Assembly: GCF_003072065.1 (NCBI RefSeq)
Contig: NZ_QCYG01000001.1
Location: forward strand, 248,001 to 312,000
Direction: 5' to 3'
Length of the DNA stretch: 64,000 nt
From: Thalassorhabdomicrobium marinisediminis
Lineage (GTDB): Bacteria; Pseudomonadota; Alphaproteobacteria; Rhodobacterales; Rhodobacteraceae
A model generated the notes under the pieces. The model ran no database searches. It saw only the letters and a program-made list of their open reading frames with translations, and was not told the origin of the DNA. Position numbers and translations under genes: made by a program. Shown in pieces: positions 26,216-34,457 of this stretch (position 1 is the stretch's first letter; each line of letters starts with the position of its first letter).

Positions 26216-27238
26216 TTATGAGGCAACCTCTTTCATCGGGGTGAACAGGCCGGTGTCGATGAAGGTGCGAAACTCGGGCACGGTAAGCTGATAGTCGAGC
26301 ACCCGCTGCGAACAATCCGCGCAGGCGCGGGCGAGGGCGGCGAGATCGGGATCGGCCAGCCAGGCGTCCATCTGGGCGCGGATGCCGTCGGTGCGGATTG
26401 TCGTATCCTCATGGGTGTTGATGTCGTATTTGTCCCAATAGTCCATGTCGATCCGGCCCTTGTTCTTGGAATTGGCCGTGCCGCGCAGCCGTTTGAGTAA
26501 GAAATCCTCGCGCGATTTGATGGCGTAGTGGTTTACTTGCGCGAATGCGTTGCTGACGTTCTCGGCATTGCCGCGCCAGCCTTTCTGCAGGTATTTCTCG
26601 CCCATGGGCTGGCCGGCGGCATTGGTCCAGGTCACCATGTTGGGGGTGATTTCGGTCTTTTTGTTGAATTTCGGGCGGTGAACGCCGAAGAAATCGAACT
26701 TTGCCGGGCGGAACAGCGTCTTGAACCCCCAGACAAGGCCGTTTTCCGGCGCCTCGAAGGACGAGCCGCGGGTGAACCGTTCGGTGACAAGGTCGCCCTT
26801 GAACGGATCGATGGACATTTTCGACTGTCCCTGAGAGCCCATGAGCCGCCAATTGACGGAGATCGCGTCAGGGTGGCCGCAGGCTTCGATCAAAGCGTCG
26901 ATGCTGCGGTCGCCCACGTGGATATTGAGGAATTCATCGGCATCGACGATCAGCACCCAGTCGGCGGATTTGACCCAGTCGAGCTTGTTGGCGCGCGAAT
27001 AGGCCGAGCGTTGCGGGTCCATGCGGGGGCCTTGCGGGTTGTCGTAGTGCTTGACGACGCCCATCTGATCCAGCCGGTTCAGCATCAGGTTCGTGCCATC
27101 GGTGCAATCGTTTGAGAAGATGCAAAAATCCGTGATGCCGATGCTTTTGTGATAGGCCAGCCATTCCAGCAGATAGGGGCCTTCGTTCTTCATCGTCGAG
27201 ACGAGAACCTTGCGGGATCGGGCGGGGGCGTCGGTCAT
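26216..27238 (-). CDS. Glycosyltransferase family 2-type protein (Glyco_tranf_2_4)
   Basis: A 340-residue GT-A-like protein. It opens VLVSTMKNEGPYLLEWLAYH (about residues 10-29) and has SNDCTDGTNLMLNRL, then the divalent-metal motif VDADEFLNI (about 97-105). A C-terminal region includes HYAIKSREDFLLKRLRG. These are typical of the family often found beside exopolysaccharide or surface-glycan genes in Rhodobacterales. It overlaps the upstream, longer homologue by 4 nt, so the two form an operon of tandem paralogues. Donor and acceptor are unknown. Confidence 0.82.
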   Translation of the reverse strand: MTDAPARSRKVLVSTMKNEGPYLLEWLAYHKSIGITDFCIFSNDCTDGTNLMLNRLDQMGVVKHYDNPQGPRMDPQRSAYSRANKLDWVKSADWVLIVDADEFLNIHVGDRSIDALIEACGHPDAISVNWRLMGSQGQSKMSIDPFKGDLVTERFTRGSSFEAPENGLVWGFKTLFRPAKFDFFGVHRPKFNKKTEITPNMVTWTNAAGQPMGEKYLQKGWRGNAENVSNAFAQVNHYAIKSREDFLLKRLRGTANSKNKGRIDMDYWDKYDINTHEDTTIRTDGIRAQMDAWLADPDLAALARACADCSQRVLDYQLTVPEFRTFIDTGLFTPMKEVAS

Positions 27239-28863
27239 TTCGGTGTCGCTTTCTTCGGGGCCACCCGTGTCGTGGCGGCCTTTGGTTTCGCGGCGACTTC
27301 GTCGGGGGCGGAGGCGACGGGAACGGTGTCGTTGGGGCTTTCGACCGAGGTCGAGGCGTCGAGGGTCACTTCGTCCACGATCCGCGCGAGTGGTGGGGCC
27401 GGCTCATTGATGTCGACGACCGCCTGTTCGGGCGCTGCCGCAGGCTCTTCGGTTTTTTTTTGCGCTTGCAATACCTTGCGGGCGGTCTCGACCTTTTGCA
27501 ACAGCTTCGCCGCGTCCTTGTCATTCGGGTCGGCCGCTTGAGCGGCCAGGGCGATTTTCTGTGTCCGCTCGTTCATCAAGGGCACGCCGAGACCGGCGGC
27601 GGCGTCAGTGTTCATGAAGGGGTTGTCTAACGTGTCGCCCGTGGCGGATTTGTCTTTGAGCTGGTGGGCGTCGAGCTTTTCTTCGGCGTTCTCGCCCGCA
27701 GCCTCAAGCAGGGCCCTGCGCGTGTCGCCTTTCTTGGCTGTCTGGGTCTGGGCGATCATCTTGGCGATCTTCTTGTCGGGGATACCCGCAGCCTGCAGCT
27801 CCTTGACCTTCTCTTGCCATTCCTTGGGCAGGTGCTGGGTGAACAGAACCTCGTCCAACTGCTCCAGCGGGATTTCCGACGCCGCTTTCAGATCCGCAAG
27901 CCATTGGTCGTATTCGCCGGAGCTGCGCAACATCTCGACCCGTTTGGCGTGGAACTCCAACGCCTTGTCCTGCAACTCGCGCATGATCGGGTCGCTGAGG
28001 ATTTGTGCCATTTTTTTCTTGGTGCCCTTGGCGTGGCGGGTCGCGTTCATGTGCTCTTCTTCGTTGCGGTCGAAAAGCGCGAAGTAGGCTGCGTTGTATT
28101 TGTCTTCCTTGTTGTTCACGTTGCCGCGCACCCGGCGCAGCAGATAGGCTTCATAGGACTTCACCGCATAGTGGTTCAGCTCGGCCCATTTGTAGCCCAG
28201 CGTCGGCTTGGTGGAGCGCCAGCCGGACAGCGAAAATTCGTCCGGCATCGGTTTGCCCGAGCCATTGAGCCATAGCTGATCGAACAAAAGCTTTGCGTTC
28301 GCAGGCTCTTGCTTGGCTTTCTTGATGTGGGGGCGGTGGATGCCGAGCTTCATGTCGCGGTAGGGTTTGAACAGGGTTTTCACGCCCCAGCCTTTCTTGA
28401 ACATGTCCGGCGCGGCGCGGGTGTAATTCTCGATCACCAGCCCGGGGTTCCAATCGGTGATGCCGTTGGCCCCGAAGAACCGCCATGTGATCGCCATCGC
28501 CGAGGCTTGCGGGTCCATCCGCTCTTCCAGATCGGTGATCCAGCCGCGCCCGACCTTGATCGACAGAAACTCGTCCGCATCCATGGTCAGGATCCAGTCG
28601 GAGTCCGTCACCTCGGGGTTCTGGGTCGCCAATGCCAGCGCGTTGGGCTGGGGTTTCTTGCCTTCGGGGACGTCGTTGCGGAAATGCTGGACCCAGCCCA
28701 GCTCTTCCAGCCGGATCAGCATCTCATCGGTGCCGTCGCCGCAATTGTTGGTATAGACGCAGATGTTATCGAAGCCGATGTGCTTGTGATAGGCGACCCA
28801 TTCGACCAGCGAATGACCTTCGTCCTTCATCATCGAAAGGATTGTGAACTTGTGTTTGGCCAT
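27235..28863 (-). CDS. Glycosyltransferase family 2-type protein with long C-terminal extension
   Basis: A 542-residue paralogue of the next gene: LSMMKDEGHSLVEWVAYHKH (about 9-28), NNCGDGTDEMLIRLEEL and the metal motif MDADEFLSI (about 97-105), then ELNHYAVKSYEAYLLRRVRG. Beyond about residue 310 an Ala/Lys/Glu-rich, probably helical tail of about 230 residues is added, ending in a low-complexity Ala/Pro/Lys stretch. I start at the ATG at 28863 because the longer ORF upstream shows no conserved pattern and runs through the intergenic region. The tail may mediate oligomerisation or membrane association, which is inference. Confidence 0.8.
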   Translation of the reverse strand: MAKHKFTILSMMKDEGHSLVEWVAYHKHIGFDNICVYTNNCGDGTDEMLIRLEELGWVQHFRNDVPEGKKPQPNALALATQNPEVTDSDWILTMDADEFLSIKVGRGWITDLEERMDPQASAMAITWRFFGANGITDWNPGLVIENYTRAAPDMFKKGWGVKTLFKPYRDMKLGIHRPHIKKAKQEPANAKLLFDQLWLNGSGKPMPDEFSLSGWRSTKPTLGYKWAELNHYAVKSYEAYLLRRVRGNVNNKEDKYNAAYFALFDRNEEEHMNATRHAKGTKKKMAQILSDPIMRELQDKALEFHAKRVEMLRSSGEYDQWLADLKAASEIPLEQLDEVLFTQHLPKEWQEKVKELQAAGIPDKKIAKMIAQTQTAKKGDTRRALLEAAGENAEEKLDAHQLKDKSATGDTLDNPFMNTDAAAGLGVPLMNERTQKIALAAQAADPNDKDAAKLLQKVETARKVLQAQKKTEEPAAAPEQAVVDINEPAPPLARIVDEVTLDASTSVESPNDTVPVASAPDEVAAKPKAATTRVAPKKATPK

Positions 28864-29035
28864 CAGATGCGGCCCCGCTGGATCATGGTCACGATATCTG
28901 CCTTGTCGGGTGGCCCTGCCACCCCGTTGGCCGGTTGTCCCGGCGTTGGCGGGCACCATAACAACCCGTTGCTTCAAGTCCACCGGGGGGCGGGGGGATT
29001 TCCCTGCGATTGCGACCAATTTGATGCAATCTCAC

Positions 29036-29064
29036 TTGACGAAAGAGTTTTGGGGGCTTTGTTA
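29036..29064 (+). promoter_or_regulatory. Putative sigma-70 promoter of sodB
   Basis: TTGACG (29036-29041), 17 nt, TTGTTA (29059-29064), 38 nt upstream of the sodB ATG. The -35 is near consensus and the -10 is poor. Confidence 0.4.
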
Positions 29065-29101
29065 GGGGGAGAGACTGCAACACAAAGAAAGAGGTTTTCT
29101 C

Positions 29102-29701
29102 ATGGCTTTCGAACTTCCTGATCTTCCCTACGCCCACGACGCGCTCGCCGATAAGGGCATGTCGAAAGAAACCCTCGAATACCACCACGACAAGCACCAC
29201 AACGCCTATGTCGAGAACGGCAACAAGGCGATTGTCGGCACCGAGTGGGAGGGTAAGTCCCTCGAAGAAATCATCAAGGGCACCTATGATCCCAACGCCG
29301 TGGCGCAATCGGGCATCTTCAACAACATCAGCCAGCTTTGGAACCACAACCAGTTCTGGGAAATGATGAGCCCCGAGGACAGCAAGATGCCGTCCGAGCT
29401 GGAAAACGCGCTGAAGGAAAGCTTCGGCTCCGTCGACAAGTTCAAGGACGAGTTTTCGGCCGCCGGTGCGGGTCAGTTCGGCTCAGGCTGGGCCTGGCTG
29501 GTCAAGGACACCGACGGCAGCCTGAAGGTCACCAAGACCGAGAACGGCGTGAACCCGGTCTGCTTCGACCAGACGGCGCTTCTGGGTTGCGACGTGTGGG
29601 AGCACTCCTACTACATCGACTTCCGCAATGCGCGTCCGAAGTATCTCAGCAACTTCCTCGACAACCTCGTGAACTGGGAAAACGTCGCCTCGCGCATGTA
29701 A
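29102..29701 (+). CDS. sodB: Superoxide dismutase (Fe/Mn type)
   Basis: Cytoplasmic enzyme converting superoxide to peroxide and oxygen. The 199-residue protein has all metal ligands in context: EYHHDKHHNAYV (His near 26), NHNQFWEMMSP (His near 80), and DVWEHSYYIDF (Asp and His near 163-167). GAGQFGSGWAWLV is the usual central motif. AAAGAGG lies upstream of the ATG, and an intrinsic terminator directly follows, so it is monocistronic. Fe versus Mn cannot be decided firmly by eye. Confidence 0.95.
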   Translation: MAFELPDLPYAHDALADKGMSKETLEYHHDKHHNAYVENGNKAIVGTEWEGKSLEEIIKGTYDPNAVAQSGIFNNISQLWNHNQFWEMMSPEDSKMPSELENALKESFGSVDKFKDEFSAAGAGQFGSGWAWLVKDTDGSLKVTKTENGVNPVCFDQTALLGCDVWEHSYYIDFRNARPKYLSNFLDNLVNWENVASRM

Positions 29702-29725
29702 TCTTCACGGGTCCGAGTGATTTTC

Positions 29726-29755
29726 AGGGCGTCCCGGATGCGGGGCGCCCTTTTT
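29726..29755 (+). terminator. Intrinsic terminator after sodB
   Basis: AGGGCGTCCC pairs with GGGGCGCCCT (10 bp, one G-T) around a 6-nt loop, followed by TTTTTGC. It lies 25 nt after the sodB stop. Confidence 0.88.
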
Positions 29756-29764
29756 GCTGTGCGC

Positions 29765-30325
29765 TCAGGCGAGGCGCAGGGACTTGAGCGCGGCTTCCAG
29801 AGCGGGCACCGTGTCGATCACCTCGGCAAACCCGGCAAGCGTGCCATCCGCGAAGCCACGTGCGATGATCTGGTCCATCAACGCCAGCAGCGGATCCCAA
29901 TAGCCGTTGATGTTGAGCAGGTAGATCGGCTTGTCGTGCAGGCCGAGCTGTCGCCATGTCAGAGCCTCGAAAAACTCGTCCAGAGAGCCCGCACCACCGG
30001 GCAGCACCACGACCGCCTGCGCGTTCATCAGCATGACCTTTTTGCGCTCGTGCATGGTCTCGGTGATGATGAAACTGGTGAGGTCGGTCTTGCCCACTTC
30101 CCAATCCATCAGGTGCTTGGGAATCACCCCGAAGGTATCGCCGCCCTCGGCCTGAGCGGCCCGCGCCACGCGCCCCATCAGGCCGACGTCGCCCGCGCCG
30201 TACACCAGCCGCCAGCCGTTGCGGGCCAGCATCGTGCCGCAGACGTCGGCCGCTTGCGCAAAGGCCGGATCGTCGCCGTCGCGCGATCCACAATAGACAC
30301 AAACGGAAAGGGGGGATGCGGTCAT
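29765..30325 (-). CDS. LOG-family protein (TIGR00730, nucleotide 5'-monophosphate phosphoribohydrolase-like)
   Basis: A 186-residue Rossmann-type protein starting SVCVYCGSRDGDDPAF and containing YGAGDVGLMG (about 42-51) and the phosphate motif PGGAGSLDEFFEALTW (about 98-113), a variant of the family PGGxGTxxE. Members hydrolyse nucleotide monophosphates, including cytokinin ribotides, releasing the base. The gene ends next to the sodB terminator on the opposite strand. The physiological substrate is not evident. Confidence 0.88.
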   Translation of the reverse strand: MTASPLSVCVYCGSRDGDDPAFAQAADVCGTMLARNGWRLVYGAGDVGLMGRVARAAQAEGGDTFGVIPKHLMDWEVGKTDLTSFIITETMHERKKVMLMNAQAVVVLPGGAGSLDEFFEALTWRQLGLHDKPIYLLNINGYWDPLLALMDQIIARGFADGTLAGFAEVIDTVPALEAALKSLRLA

Positions 30326-30437
30326 AAAATCTCCGGTCTGGCAGGATGGTCACAGGGGCGCGGGGACTGCGGGATGCAGCTTTGACCCCTGATAAGCACG
30401 TTGCTACAGTCTGCCAACTGCTTGGGGAGGATCAATC

Positions 30438-32102
30438 TTGCGGACAAGGACACTCGTGCTCGGCGGCGGTGCCATTCTGGCGCTGGCCGTGGCGCTTACC
30501 CTGTATCTGCGTCCCTTGCCTGAGGGCGGCGGGGGCGCGCAGGATGGGAGCGGGGCGGACGGGCAAAGCGTCACTGTCGCCGCGCAAGACGGGCCGGGCA
30601 CGGACGCCGGCACCGCCACGATGGCCGCAGTGACACCCGGCGATGCGCCGGCCGTGGCCGGTGATGAAGTGCCACCCGAACCTGCGACACCTGACACCGC
30701 CGATGCTCAGCCCGGGCTGCCGACAGACGTGCCCGCTGCGACTGCGCCGGAGGTCCGAGACATCGCTGCCACCGCGTCCGAGACGGAAGAGGCTCCTGCG
30801 ACCGCACCCCAGACGACCCTACCGGTTGACGAAGGGGCAGAGGCTGCGCCCACGGCCCCGACCGCCGCTGCACTGCAGGCTGATCCCGCCACCGCAAGTG
30901 AGCCGGTGCCCGTCGCATCGGCCGCGCCGGTGATCACCGACCGGCGGATCGAACCGGACGGCAGTTTTCTGTTCTCGGGCCGCGCGACGCCGGGCCGCAC
31001 CGTCGCCGCCGTGGTCGATGGGGAGGTGGTGGAGCGCGTGACCGCCGGGCCGGACGGGTCCTACATCCTCGTGGGGTTTCTGGGCCCCTCAGACGCGCCG
31101 CGCGTGATTGAGGTGATCAGCGATCCGGAAGGCGCGGCGCTGGCCGCAGGCCGTCGCTTCGTCGTCGCCCCCACGCCCGCGCCGCAAGAGGTTGAGACTG
31201 TCACCGCCCGTGTTGACGCGACGCCCCCCGGCGAGGGCACTGCCGCTTTGGCCGAGACGCCCGTGATCGAGACCGCGCTGCAAGACGCGGATGAGGCCGG
31301 CGCGTCCGTCACAGGCTCCGACACCGTCGCGCCCGAGGGGGAGGCCACTGCGGCAACCAGCACGTCTGCCGCTGCGCCTGCATCGGACCCCGCCACCGCG
31401 CCGGACGCGCGCACACAGGTTGCGGACGTCGACGCTCCGGACCCCGCCACGCTGTCCACCCCGGTGCCGGATGCGCTTGAGCCGACGGACACACCGCCGG
31501 CACCCGACGCGCCAAGCCCGCCCGCCGTGCTCGAGATCACCGACAGCGGCGTCAGCGTTGTGCAACCGGGCGGCCCGGCCAGCCAGGCGCCCGAGGTCAT
31601 GTCCGTCGTCGCCCTCGACACCATCACCTATGACCCTGAAGGCAAGGTCGAACTGAGCGGCCGCGCGGTGGGTGAGGGCTTCGTGCGCGTCTATGTGGAC
31701 AACGCCCCGGTCAGCCGTCTGCCCGTCGACACGGACGGCACCTGGCGGGGCACTTTGCCGGACGTCGATCGCGGGGTCTATACGCTGCGGATTGACGAGG
31801 TTGACCCCCAAGGCGATGTCGTCAGCCGGATTGAGACGCCCTTCCTGCGCGAGGACCCGCAAGAGGTTGCCGCCGCGATGGCCGATGAGGTAGCGGACCC
31901 GGGCTTCTCGGTCGCGACGCGCACGGTCCAGCCCGGTGCCACGCTCTGGGCCATTGCCAAGGATCGCTACGGCGCGGGCATCCTGTACGTGCATGTCTTC
32001 GAGGCGAACCGCGACCGCATCCGCGATCCCGACCTGATCTACCCCGGACAGGTCTTCACGCTTCCAGCGGACGTGGCGGTGGACACCGCGCAAGAGCCAT
32101 GA
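30438..32102 (+). CDS. LysM-domain envelope protein with Ala/Pro/Thr-rich low-complexity region
   Basis: A 554-residue protein with one N-terminal membrane helix ([18 protein letters not shown], about residues 6-23). A long disordered region rich in Ala, Pro, Thr and acidic residues follows. Two beta-rich repeats come next (one with [20 protein letters not shown], about 173-192; one with [20 protein letters not shown], about 400-419). The C-terminal LysM domain has [16 protein letters not shown] and [12 protein letters not shown]. LysM suggests peptidoglycan binding in the periplasm. The start is TTG with GGGAGG 7 nt upstream. It overlaps xdhC by 4 nt. Confidence 0.83.
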   Translation: MRTRTLVLGGGAILALAVALTLYLRPLPEGGGGAQDGSGADGQSVTVAAQDGPGTDAGTATMAAVTPGDAPAVAGDEVPPEPATPDTADAQPGLPTDVPAATAPEVRDIAATASETEEAPATAPQTTLPVDEGAEAAPTAPTAAALQADPATASEPVPVASAAPVITDRRIEPDGSFLFSGRATPGRTVAAVVDGEVVERVTAGPDGSYILVGFLGPSDAPRVIEVISDPEGAALAAGRRFVVAPTPAPQEVETVTARVDATPPGEGTAALAETPVIETALQDADEAGASVTGSDTVAPEGEATAATSTSAAAPASDPATAPDARTQVADVDAPDPATLSTPVPDALEPTDTPPAPDAPSPPAVLEITDSGVSVVQPGGPASQAPEVMSVVALDTITYDPEGKVELSGRAVGEGFVRVYVDNAPVSRLPVDTDGTWRGTLPDVDRGVYTLRIDEVDPQGDVVSRIETPFLREDPQEVAAAMADEVADPGFSVATRTVQPGATLWAIAKDRYGAGILYVHVFEANRDRIRDPDLIYPGQVFTLPADVAVDTAQEP

Positions 32103-33091
32103 GCACGGTGGACGTGCTGGCCCAGGCGCTGGAGTGGTATCGCGCCGGGCAGGCGGTTGCGGTGGCGACGGTGGTCGAGACCTGGGGCTCCGCACCGCGT
32201 CCGGTGGGCAGTCAACTGGTGGTGCGCGGCGACGGGCATATGGAGGGTTCCGTCTCGGGCGGTTGCGTCGAAGGCGCGGTGATTGTCGAGGCGCTTGAGG
32301 TCATGGAAGACCGCGCCGCGCGGCTGTTGTCCTTCGGGGTGAGCGACGACAACGCCATCGCCGTCGGGCTCGCCTGTGGCGGGAAGATTCGCGTGCTGGT
32401 CGAACCGGTGGCTGACGAGGGGCAGGGCGTTCTGCCGCTGGCCCTGCTTGAAGAATTGGTCGCAGCCAAAGCAGCGCGGGACCCGATTGCCTATGTGGCA
32501 GATCTGGACAGCGGCGCGCGGCGGGTGGACGGGCCTGCTAACTGGCCCGAGCGGTTTCGCCTCCAGCGCTCGGGGCTTGAGCCAGACGGCCGCACCTTTG
32601 TGACGCTCCACGCGCCGCCCCTGCGAATGATCGTCGTGGGCGGTGTGCACATCGCGCAACATCTGCTGCCCATGGCCCGCGCCTGCGGCTATGACGTGAC
32701 GCTGGTGGACCCGCGTCCGGCCTTTGCCTCGCCCGCGCGGTTCGGGGATGCGACGCTGGTCGAAGAGTGGCCCGACGAGGCGCTGCGAGGCGCAGGGCTG
32801 GACGCCCACACCGCCGTTGTGACGCTGACCCATGATGCGAAACTGGACGATCCGGCCATCGAAGCGACACTCGGCTCGGAGGCGTTCTATCTGGGCTGCC
32901 TCGGCTCGAAGCGCACCCACGCCAAACGGCTGGACCGCTTGCACCAACGGGGGTTCACGCCGGACCAAACCGCGCGCATTCACGCACCGGTGGGGCTGGA
33001 CCTCGGGGGGCGCTCGCCCGCGGAAATCGCTGTGAGCATCATGGCCGAGATCGTGCAGACCGCGCGGCGCCAGGGAACGGCCCCCGTATAG
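32099..33091 (+). CDS. xdhC: XdhC-family molybdenum hydroxylase maturation factor
   Basis: Probable chaperone that inserts or sulfurates the molybdenum cofactor of xanthine dehydrogenase-family enzymes. The 330-residue protein has an N-terminal XdhC/CoxI domain ([15 protein letters not shown] about 26-40; [12 protein letters not shown] about 51-62). The C-terminal Rossmann domain has [17 protein letters not shown] (about 176-192) and [14 protein letters not shown]. It is coupled to the LysM gene, not to paoABC 17 kb away, though paoABC is the only visible client in the window. Confidence 0.9.
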   Translation: MSTVDVLAQALEWYRAGQAVAVATVVETWGSAPRPVGSQLVVRGDGHMEGSVSGGCVEGAVIVEALEVMEDRAARLLSFGVSDDNAIAVGLACGGKIRVLVEPVADEGQGVLPLALLEELVAAKAARDPIAYVADLDSGARRVDGPANWPERFRLQRSGLEPDGRTFVTLHAPPLRMIVVGGVHIAQHLLPMARACGYDVTLVDPRPAFASPARFGDATLVEEWPDEALRGAGLDAHTAVVTLTHDAKLDDPAIEATLGSEAFYLGCLGSKRTHAKRLDRLHQRGFTPDQTARIHAPVGLDLGGRSPAEIAVSIMAEIVQTARRQGTAPV

Positions 33092-33093
33092 CC

Positions 33094-33123
33094 AAAGGGC
33101 GCGGTCTTTCGACCACGCCCTTT
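33094..33123. terminator. Bidirectional terminator-like hairpin between xdhC and the 79-residue gene
   Basis: AAAGGGCGCGGTC and GACCACGCCCTTT pair over 13 positions with one mismatch and a TTTC loop, leaving A/T tracts on both sides. It lies between two converging genes. Confidence 0.8.
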
Positions 33124-33149
33124 CTAACTCTAAACGTTATGCAAACCGA

Positions 33150-33389
33150 TTATTCGGTCGTCTCATCCGCGTCGTCTTCGGGCGGCGTGACTTCGAGCGT
33201 TGGAACCGTAATGGTTTCCTCCTCGACACTCACATCGCCAACGTCTGCGTCAAACTCGGGCATTTCACCCCCTTCGACAGAGACTTCAGGCATGGAGCCT
33301 TCCTGCGTCTGATCGATGTCGATCATGTAGAAGGCGAAGATGGCAAGCACGATGACGACGATAACGCCAATAATAACACCGGGTTTCAT
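33150..33389 (-). CDS. Small single-pass membrane protein with acidic tail
   Basis: A 79-residue protein: one N-terminal membrane helix (GVIIGVIVVIVLAIFAFYMI, about 4-23) followed by a strongly acidic tail rich in Glu, Asp and Val. The layout matches the 85-residue protein at 21748-22005. It has an EcfG-like promoter (33420-33444) and a terminator downstream, so it appears to be an independent stress cassette. AAGGAAACCGTA precedes the ATG. The function is unknown. Confidence 0.65.
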   Translation of the reverse strand: MKPGVIIGVIVVIVLAIFAFYMIDIDQTQEGSMPEVSVEGGEMPEFDADVGDVSVEEETITVPTLEVTPPEDDADETTE

Positions 33390-33419
33390 TACGGTTTCCT
33401 TTTCTATTTACAGACACCT

Positions 33420-33444
33420 AACCGAGTGGGACGCGTTTGGTTCC
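33420..33444 (-). promoter_or_regulatory. EcfG-like promoter of the 79-residue membrane protein gene
   Basis: GGAAC (33444-33440), 16 nt, GGTT (33423-33420), one mismatch from CGTT. The -10 ends 31 nt upstream of the ATG at 33389. Confidence 0.5.
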
Positions 33445-33451
33445 CGCAAAA

Positions 33452-33916
33452 TCACGCTTCGGCAAGTTCCCGTGCGATCAGTTCCTCGATCTCGTTCATC
33501 GGGTGGTTTGTCAGCACCTTCGGCACGTCGAGAATGATCTTGTCGGTGACCGTCTTGTGCAACTCTGAGCGAAGCGCACTGAGCACCGGGCGGCTGGCAA
33601 CGATCACCAGCTTGTCGAACTTGCCCCCGTGGGCTTTCTGGTAAAGATCTTCGGCCAAATCCTTGGCGAAGCGTTCCTTTTCAAGCTCGTGCCAGTCGGT
33701 GTCCTCCATGGCGGACCGGTGGCCGCTTGGCCCGTCGCTCTTGCGGCCGGGGCGGTTCGCGGCCCAGTCCTGCGCCATGGGGTTGTCTTGCTCTTCCTTG
33801 CGCACGACGTCAAGGTTCATATCCTCGTCATCGCCCTTGTTGACCATGTAAAGGGCCTTTTCGCCGTCCGCGATCAGCACCCAGGTTCCTTGTGGCAGGC
33901 CTGCGTTACGCTTCAT
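33452..33916 (-). CDS. Host-attachment/baeRF-type family protein
   Basis: A 154-residue protein matching the family once named 'protein required for attachment to host cells'. It has TWVLIADGEKALYMVNKG at the N-terminus, a hydrophilic middle, ERFAKDLAEDLYQKAHGGKF (about 82-101) and LVIVASRPVLSALRSELH. The fold is thought to be related to archaeal release factor domains. The name reflects an Agrobacterium phenotype; here a stress role is more likely from context. It overlaps the upstream gene by 11 nt, in a stress-promoter-driven operon. Confidence 0.78.
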   Translation of the reverse strand: MKRNAGLPQGTWVLIADGEKALYMVNKGDDEDMNLDVVRKEEQDNPMAQDWAANRPGRKSDGPSGHRSAMEDTDWHELEKERFAKDLAEDLYQKAHGGKFDKLVIVASRPVLSALRSELHKTVTDKIILDVPKVLTNHPMNEIEELIARELAEA

Positions 33917-34115
33917 CTTCGTTATCCTTTTCCATGGATTTCGTGACGCGCGTGGCCCCGGCGGGGCGCTCGGTCGCGCGCTTCAATTCGTCCTTGCTGC
34001 CGACCGCTCTGCTCAGGCGGCCGCCTTCGCGGCCCTGCTGGTCGACAGTGCCACCTTCTCCGAGGACTTTGTCGGTATCTCTGCTCCCGTCGGTGGAGCG
34101 TTTGCGATCTGCCAT
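33906..34115 (-). CDS. Small hydrophilic hypothetical protein
   Basis: A 69-residue, charged, glycine-rich and probably disordered protein (MADRKRSTDGSRDTDKVLGE at the start, KSMEKDNEDEA at the end). AAAGGAC before the ATG at 34115 supports this start over the longer frame. It overlaps the host-attachment-type gene by 11 nt. No family was recognised; such proteins are common in stress operons. Confidence 0.6.
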   Translation of the reverse strand: MADRKRSTDGSRDTDKVLGEGGTVDQQGREGGRLSRAVGSKDELKRATERPAGATRVTKSMEKDNEDEA

Positions 34116-34165
34116 TGGCTGTCCTTTCTTGGTTTTCGGGAAATCAGGGGGCGTGCTGGCGCGTG

Positions 34166-34327
34166 TCAGAGAAGCTGAGAGAGAAGCGAGACGGCCAGCA
34201 CGACCGGGATCCACGACATCAACGCCAGATCGGCGGGGGATGTCATGGCAAGGTGCAGCACCCGGGTCCCATGACGTACGGGCTCGTCAACTGTTCGATC
34301 GGGTCGGGAGAAGTGACGATGTGACAT
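34166..34327 (-). CDS. Small putative membrane protein, first gene of a stress operon
   Basis: A 53-residue frame starting MSHRHFSRPD with AAGGGG 7 nt before the ATG. The last 26 residues (MTSPADLALMSWIPVVLAVSLLSQLL) are hydrophobic and could form one membrane helix. An exact EcfG promoter lies 30 nt upstream. It is too short for confident recognition; context and ribosome binding site are the support. Confidence 0.45.
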   Translation of the reverse strand: MSHRHFSRPDRTVDEPVRHGTRVLHLAMTSPADLALMSWIPVVLAVSLLSQLL

Positions 34328-34357
34328 GGTAAACCCCTTGCTGCGTCTCGAATATGA

Positions 34358-34383
34358 AACGCGCAAGGCGAGGGATTTGTTCC
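34358..34383 (-). promoter_or_regulatory. EcfG-type promoter of the 34327-33452 operon
   Basis: GGAAC (34383-34379), 17 nt, CGTT (34361-34358), an exact motif match 30 nt upstream of the ATG at 34327. It would drive the 53-residue, 69-residue and host-attachment-type genes. Confidence 0.72.
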
Positions 34384-34457
34384 CGGTGTGGGGGATTGTC
34401 CAGCGGAGTCAGGCAGGTATACCGTGTGGGCCGTCCCGGTCGGGGGACGGCTGCCTT

